Shown in pieces: positions 58,301 to 64,000 of a stretch of DNA of 64,000 bases. This DNA comes from Henckelia pumila. Its lineage: Eukaryota > Streptophyta > Magnoliopsida > Lamiales > Gesneriaceae. The DNA lies in NCBI RefSeq assembly GCF_033568475.1, contig NC_133121.1, forward strand, positions 52,985,905 through 53,049,904, read 5' to 3'. Under the pieces are notes generated by a model. The model ran no database searches, was not told the origin of the DNA, and saw only the letters and a list, made by a program, of their open reading frames with translations. How positions within the stretch are numbered: position 1 is the first letter of the stretch; every line of letters starts with the position of its first letter. The translations under genes were made by a program, and so were the position numbers.

Positions 58301-59581
58301 GTTTGCTAATATTGTAAATTTTCTTGTGACAAATAAAATGTCTTCTCATTGGAGTTCACAAGATAAAAATAAATTCTTGAAAAAGGTAACAAAAATTTAT
58401 TGGGATAATCCTTATTTGTTTAAGTATTGTCCTGATCAAATTTTCGACGATGCATGCCCGACAATGAGGTAAGTAATGTCATTAAATTTTGTCATTCTGA
58501 GGCATGTGGAGGCCATTTTTCGTCAAAGAAAACATCTGCAAAAATCTTTTAATGTAAATTTTATTGGCCTTCTTTATTCAAAGCTACGCATTCATTTTAC
58601 AAATCTTGTGAATATTGTCAGAAAATGGGTTCAATTTCAAAACAAAACATGATTCCTTTAAATCCAATCATGATTATTGAAATATTTGACAGTTGGGGAA
58701 TAGATTTTATGGGTCCATTCCCATTATCTTTTGAATTTACTTATATTTTAGTGGCTGTCGATTATGTTTCAAAATGGATTGAAGCAATTGCATGTAGAAC
58801 TAATGATCATAAAGTTGTGATAAAATTTTTGAAAGAAAATATTTTTAGTCGATTTGGAATACCTAGAGCTATAATAAGTTATGGGGGAAGTCATTTTATA
58901 AATAAATCATTTTCTTCGTTGTTAAGAAAATATGATATTACACATAAAGTTTCTACTCCATATCACCCTCAAACGAATGGTCAGATTGAACTTGCAAATA
59001 AAGAAATAAAACAAATTTTGGAAAAAACGGTCAATCCAAATCGAAAAGATTGATCATTAAAATTAAGTGATGCATTATGGGCATATAGAACTGCATTTAA
59101 AACATCATTGGAGATGTCACCATATAGATTAGTTTTTGGTAAGCATTGTCATCTACCTGTTGAAATTGAACATAAAGCTTATTGGGCTATTAAAGCATTT
59201 AATACTAATTTAGATGATGCATCTAAATTAAGAAAATTGCAATTAAATGAACTAGAAGAATTAAGAAATGATGCATATGAAAATGCAAAGATTTATAAAG
59301 ATAAAACAAAAGTCTTTCATGATAATTATATTATGAGAAAATCTTTTGAAATTGGACAAAAAGTTTTACTTTATAATTCTCGCTTGCATTTGTTTTCAGG
59401 AAAACTTAGATCGCGATGGTCCAGACCATTTATTGTTAAATTTTTCTATCCTCATGGTGCTGTTGATGCTGAAAATCCTAAAAATAATAATGTATTTAAA
59501 GTTAATGGTCAAAGACTTAAACCATTTTTAAAAAATGAAATTCTTAATGATGAGTTTATGTCTTTATCTGATCCAAATTAA
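58301..59581 (+). pseudogene. Integrase of unit 2, broken
   Basis: The N-terminal zinc-binding part is frameshifted (58300-58625). The core reads [10 protein letters not shown], then IISYGGSHF, where Tyr replaces the second catalytic Asp. A TGA at 59051-59053 replaces the Trp codon of unit 1. The C-terminal part continues to 59581, beyond the unit 1 stop. It cannot be active. Confidence 0.85.
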
Positions 59582-59735
59582 CTATTACTTATATTTTCAT
59601 TTTGTTTTTTTGCAGAATTGAGTTCACTTCTCGGTTAAGTGGCGGATAACGGTACTTCGTGACTATTTTATTCGATTTTTTTTTCAATTTTCCACAATAA
59701 TTGAATGAATATATATATATATATATATTAATATT

Positions 59736-60305
59736 GATGTTTGTATTTTTAATATTCGTAAATATTTTTGTGGTATAGCTGATAATAAGTTGAAAAATAT
59801 TTATAAAGCAAGATGCGAGAGATTACGTTTACTTATGTCGTATAATATTCCTGATGATATTCGCTTTATTATTGAAGCAAAGGTTCGACTTGATGGGAAA
59901 GCAAGTAAGATCATTATCAAACAAATGCCTTGATTTGGAAAAAGTACTTATGCTAAAAAACGTAGAGCTAAAAATATAGGTGAATGTTACAAATGTGCTA
60001 GGTGGACTTGTCACGGACATTGTAGGATTGTTGGAATGACATACACAAACAGAGAAGATAAAATATTATTCATTAGGAATGGGCTGAGTAAAGAACCATT
60101 GGATCCACTTCCAATGTCTCTTGAAACACATTCCAGTGGATACGTGCAAAATGAACTTCTTAAACTGTGGACAAAATTTCTTTATGAGAGGGATCATTAT
60201 ATAGATTGTTTTGCATTTAATGTGGATTCCGTATGTCGTCTATCAGAAGAATTGGGTATTTCAACTCCAACGAGAAGAGATAGATGGTACTACCCCCGAT
60301 GGTAA
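59736..60305 (+). pseudogene. Broken ORF resembling plant-virus cysteine-rich nucleic-acid-binding protein, unit 2
   Basis: It corresponds to 51085-51656. The start codon is changed (ATG to ATT) and a TGA at 59931-59933 interrupts it before the finger. The basic stretch and finger are intact here (KKRRAKNIGECYKC, then CHGHC), followed by the same unknown C-terminal part, ending RRDRWYYPRW. The lesions differ from those of unit 1, so the ancestor had an open frame through the finger. Confidence 0.5.
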
Positions 60306-60452
60306 CGTATATATTTCACTTTTTATGTGTGTATGTTTTCTACTATTCATATTTTGACTTTTCGTACAATTGTTTTTCTATAAATGCATGCTTAAATTTT
60401 CTTTACATATTGAAAAAAAAAAGAGTGTGAGAGAGAAATTGAGAAAAAAAAA

Positions 60453-61091
60453 ATGGCAGGATCTTCTTCACAAAAATTGAAAAATATTTGTGTCTTTTGT
60501 GGTTCTAATACTGGAAAGAATGTAATATTTGTTGATGCAGCAATTAATCTTGAAAAAAAGTTAGCAGAGAGAAAAATTCACTTTGTATATCTAGGAGGCA
60601 ATATTGGGTTAATGAGATCTATTTCAACAGCAGCTCATCTTAGAGGTAGTCAGGTTTTGAGTATTATTCCTACAGCTTTAGCTGAAGGAAATATTACAGG
60701 TGTTACGGTTGGGGAAGAGTTGAAATTTTCATCAATGTACGAGAGAATAACTAAAATGATAGATAATTCTGATGCTTTTATTGCCTTACCAGGTGGTTTT
60801 GGTGCTTTAGAAGAAATTTTTCATGTTGTTTCTTGGGCACAACTTAATATTCATAATAAACCCATTGGCTTGTTGAATATCAATAACTATTATGATGGTT
60901 TGTTGAATTTTCTTGATGTAGCTGTGGAACAAAATTTCATTTCAGAAAATTCACGAAGGATGCTCATCTCTGCTTCGAATGACGACCAATTAATTGATGA
61001 TCTCCAAGCTTTTGTTCATCAACCTGATTCGGCTATAACAAATATCAGTTGGTCTCAACCAACCAATAAGAAAAGGAAACTGGATCATTGA
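60453..61091 (+). CDS. LOG-like: LOG-type cytokinin riboside 5'-monophosphate phosphoribohydrolase, captured, unit 2 (probably impaired)
   Basis: This second copy has the same 212-codon length and is open from ATG to TGA. It differs from the unit 1 protein at about 17 residues. Several changes hit conserved positions: G47L in the GGGxxG loop, G64R, G70S and T118A in the signature, which becomes PGGFGALEE. R98 and E121 remain. These changes make full activity unlikely. Only about three of the DNA differences are silent, which fits drift without conserving selection since duplication. The leader with TATAAAT (60379-60385) and the downstream AATAAA are as in unit 1. Confidence 0.88.
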   Translation: MAGSSSQKLKNICVFCGSNTGKNVIFVDAAINLEKKLAERKIHFVYLGGNIGLMRSISTAAHLRGSQVLSIIPTALAEGNITGVTVGEELKFSSMYERITKMIDNSDAFIALPGGFGALEEIFHVVSWAQLNIHNKPIGLLNINNYYDGLLNFLDVAVEQNFISENSRRMLISASNDDQLIDDLQAFVHQPDSAITNISWSQPTNKKRKLDH

Positions 61092-62528
61092 TTCAACATG
61101 TCACGAAATGGTTTGTGTTTGTTCCTCATCTTCAATAAATTCTAGGTGATATCTCTTTCATCATGTACTCTTTATTTTTCTTTAAAAAGAAAAACTAAAA
61201 ACAATGTCATATTCAGGTTTGGGGGAGGGTTTATCTCTAAAAAAAAATATTAAAATTTCAAAAAAAAAAAATATATTGCTATAATAATATTTATTTTTCT
61301 TTTTCAATGGCAGAGTAAGGAGCAAAAAACTCCTGACATGCATTAGTTTTTATTTATCATATTATCACAATAGATTAGATTTTAATATTCCGTATATATT
61401 TAAATTTCAAACTACTAAAAAAATAAAGTCTTTTTGTATATATATTTGTCACACTTCTTTTTATCAATTTAATAGAAAATATATAATTGATGGGATATAA
61501 GTTATAAATAATATATAATTGTGTGTTTTCAAATAACATATTTTCTAAAACTTTTATGAATATATAGTTAAAGTGATATTTATTGAATGAATAATAACAT
61601 GTATAATTAAAGGAATTAAATTGTAAAAGTGCAATCTATACTCACATAAATTTTGTGAGTGAGAGGTGAGAATTGAGAAAACAACTTATAAGCTTTTATT
61701 GATTATTAAGAAATTGTTGATTACTAGATTAAACCCATTTTGAAAAAAAAAATTGTACATATAAAAATTGACTGCAAAGTTGTTTGAAGTTTGATTGTAA
61801 TGATGTAGAGTATTAATATCACTACTATAGTTCTCATATTAAATTTTTAATAGATTTACCTCATAAATAAATAAATAAACTTTGAATTAGAAAAAAAAGA
61901 GAAGAAAAAATGTTACATATTCAAAGTTTATTGTAGTTATTTGGTTTTGTAAAAACAAATTTGCAGCCAAGTGCAAAAAAAAAAAAAAAAACAAAAAAAA
62001 AAACATTGAAAAAAAAAACAAAAAAAATGGGTTTATTCTTTGTAAATTATCCTATCTTATTTTTAATATTAGGTTATTTGATTGTCTGCTATACATATTA
62101 GCCATTTTCAATAAGTGTATAATTTCTTCCAACTCCATGAGTGAAAAACAGCTATATATGAAATATCATAACCCGAGAGAATATGGAGTTGAGACTTTTA
62201 CATTAAAATTCCTGATGATATACATGTTATGAAAATGATTTCTATTATCATTTGATTATATTTTTCTCAAAGTTTTTAGAAAATATTTATATAAAAAATT
62301 ATATATATTTAATATTTTGATATTGTGTGAAATATATATGTTATAACCCATCCAATTATATATTAATATATTAGTTGATAATAAGATTTATAAATAAACA
62401 TATGATCTCCTTACAAGTGTGTTTTAAAATGTTAAAGTTTGCAAATTTGAATATATATATATATTAAGGAATAAAAATCTAACTTGTGATTTTATGATAT
62501 TTTATTACTAAGGGACTAGTAATTAGTC
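61092..62528 (+). other. AT-rich 3' non-coding region of unit 2
   Basis: It matches 52438-53878 in order, with a second polypurine-like tract at 61216-61229 and longer A runs near 61975-62030. I see no further gene. Confidence 0.7.
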
Positions 62529-62540
62529 GGTTTGGGGGTG
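62529..62540 (+). other. Polypurine tract, unit 2
   Basis: GGTTTGGGGGTG lies directly before the third LTR. Confidence 0.8.
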
Positions 62541-64000
62541 TGATGAAACTTAAAATTTGTATTTATTTATATGTTAAAAAGTGTGTTTTAAAATTAAAGT
62601 TTCATTAAAATTATGAAGTTGTATTATTTTAGTGTTACGTGTTTATATTTAAATATTTTACTAAAAATGTTGTATTTTATGTTTTGCGCAGGTTTGGTAA
62701 AAATAAAATTACTCAAGCTACAAAGGTCATATTGGAGTAATATCAAATCCTGTAGAATCACAAAAGAGGCATCTTCAACTTTGTAGAAGACAAGAAATTC
62801 CAAAAACCTCATTAAGATGATCAAAATAATCAAACATTAAAATGGAGACAGATTTATTTTTACTATGACTAGCTTGTAGTTCAAATATCATAACCATTTC
62901 ATATTTTACCCAAAATAGGTGAGTTATATGTCCAAACACATCTACACAAAATATCATACGTGTTCTATGTTGAATGGAAAGGCTGAATCGGTGGTCTAAG
63001 GCATCAAACATGCCAATTAAAGTTGGGTCATGTTATTGAAATTCAAGGAGACAAGAACCCACCAACTTTACTATTTCATATTTAATGAGCCTTGGACTCT
63101 TGCTCTCATTTGGCCTATAAATAGATGAGTTGTATAAGCTTTGTAGTGTGCAAAAGTGTAGAAAAATTTCTCACTTGTAAAATAAATATTGTGTGTGTAA
63201 TAATAAGAGTTTGAGTGTGCATATTTCTTCAAGTTTAAGTATGAAATTTCTTTTATCCTTACTCTTGAGTGTTATGTTCATGGCAAGCTAAATCCTTTTA
63301 TGTCAAGGTGAAAAGGTTTCATTGTTGGTCAAGTAAGATTGTTTATATTTTGTATATTCTTTCTTTTTCTATTTTTTATTTTGTTTTACTAATTGATCTT
63401 TATTTGTAGGTATAATTTGGATGATTTATTGTTATCTATTTACATCAAATACTTGGTACCTTGAACGTGGATACCTTGATTTGTTGTCTAATATGATACA
63501 ATAAATACTACAATAATTATATACTATAAATATATGTATCAATTTATAATAAAGTCATATATATTATTTAGACAATAGCGTGGCTCTGCCGGTTGTTCTA
63601 AATAATATATTGTGATTTGATCTAACATTTACTTTCTCGCAACTAACATTTACTTTCTCGCAACTAACATTTAATTTCCGCAATTAACATTTACTTTTCG
63701 CAACTAACATTTACATTTCCGCAACTAACATTTACTTTATCGCATCTAACATAAAAAGCCATATATTTTATTTAGAAGATAGCGTGGCTCTGCTGGTTGT
63801 TTAAATGAAATATGGTGATTTGATCAAACATTTACTTTTATATAAATTTATATTTATGCACTTATATATATATTATGGGTACCATATATTAATTATCGGT
63901 TAATCTGATCTTAATATAGTGGGAACTATATTATATGATATATTTGTTTAAATATTTAATTATTCTTTTATGTTTATATTTATTCATTTATATATATATT
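62541..64000 (+). mobile_element. LTR 3 of the LOG-carrying array, cut by the window end
   Basis: It starts TGATGAAACTTAAAATTTG and matches LTR 1 and LTR 2 through the minisatellite (63620-63750). TATAAATAG is at 63116-63124. About 350 more bases are expected beyond the window. Whether another unit follows cannot be seen. Confidence 0.9.

Larger units (their letters stand above)
45312..64000 (+). mobile_element. Tandem array of an Athila-like non-autonomous retrotransposon carrying a LOG gene
   Basis: The layout is LTR (45312-47112), internal (47113-53890), LTR (53891-55702), internal (55703-62540), LTR (62541 to beyond the window). Repeat periods are 8579 and 8650 bases. Each internal region holds a tRNA-Asp-type PBS, gag, protease, a deletion replacing RT and most of RNase H, integrase, a zinc-finger-type ORF, a LOG ORF, 1.4 kb of AT-rich sequence and a polypurine tract. 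Adjacent units share one LTR, which points to unequal LTR recombination. Scattered differences show the repeats are not one sequence assembled twice. Confidence 0.9.

Noticed and set aside
45312..64000. Tandem array as an assembly artefact
   Set aside because: The units differ by many substitutions, indels (36-base protease deletion, AAT run length) and private stops, which a duplicated contig would not show.

Overview
This is a window of plant nuclear DNA, most likely from a dicot. One host gene with GT-AG introns sits among nested LTR retrotransposons, a LINE and a CACTA end, in AT-rich DNA. I cannot name the species. I see no rRNA, tRNA, CRISPR array or prokaryotic operon.

Layout. 1-2127: 5' LTR of a minus-strand Ty3/gypsy element whose body lies off the left edge. 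2128-9057: decayed body and 3' LTR of a plus-strand gypsy element, split by a solo LTR (6177-8019). 9058-9623: an unassigned coding-like remnant. 9624-21897: a degenerate minus-strand Tekay/Del-type chromovirus with 3-kb LTRs, its gag split by another solo LTR (16589-19837). 21898-23660: LTR fragments. 23665-26547: a 5'-truncated L1-type LINE. 27079-33031: a host RING-H2 protein gene on the minus strand that can be spliced into one open frame of 684 codons over eight coding exons. 34300-36100: AT-rich repeats. 36099-36385: a CACTA transposon end. 36386-39250: a broken Ty1/copia element. 39251-45311: an old gypsy element in an internal-LTR-internal arrangement.

The most interesting part is 45312-64000. 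It is a tandem LTR-internal-LTR-internal-LTR array of an Athila-like Ty3/gypsy element with a tRNA-Asp-type primer binding site. Each unit is about 8.6 kb. Both internal regions have lost reverse transcriptase and nearly all of RNase H. Downstream of integrase both carry two foreign genes: (i) an ORF with an arginine/lysine-rich stretch plus a zinc-finger-like Cys/His cluster, resembling the cysteine-rich nucleic-acid-binding proteins of carlavirus-type plant viruses, broken in both copies; and (ii) an intronless 212-codon ORF encoding a LONELY GUY (LOG)-type cytokinin riboside 5'-monophosphate phosphoribohydrolase, open from ATG to stop in both copies.

This resembles a transducing retrovirus, which loses pol and gains a growth-related gene. 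Gag, protease, integrase and the viral-like ORF all carry stops or frameshifts; the two LOG ORFs do not. However, the differences between the two LOG copies are mostly amino-acid changing (about 17 against 3 silent), so selection has not been conserving them since the tandem duplication. Whether either copy is expressed or active cannot be told from the sequence.
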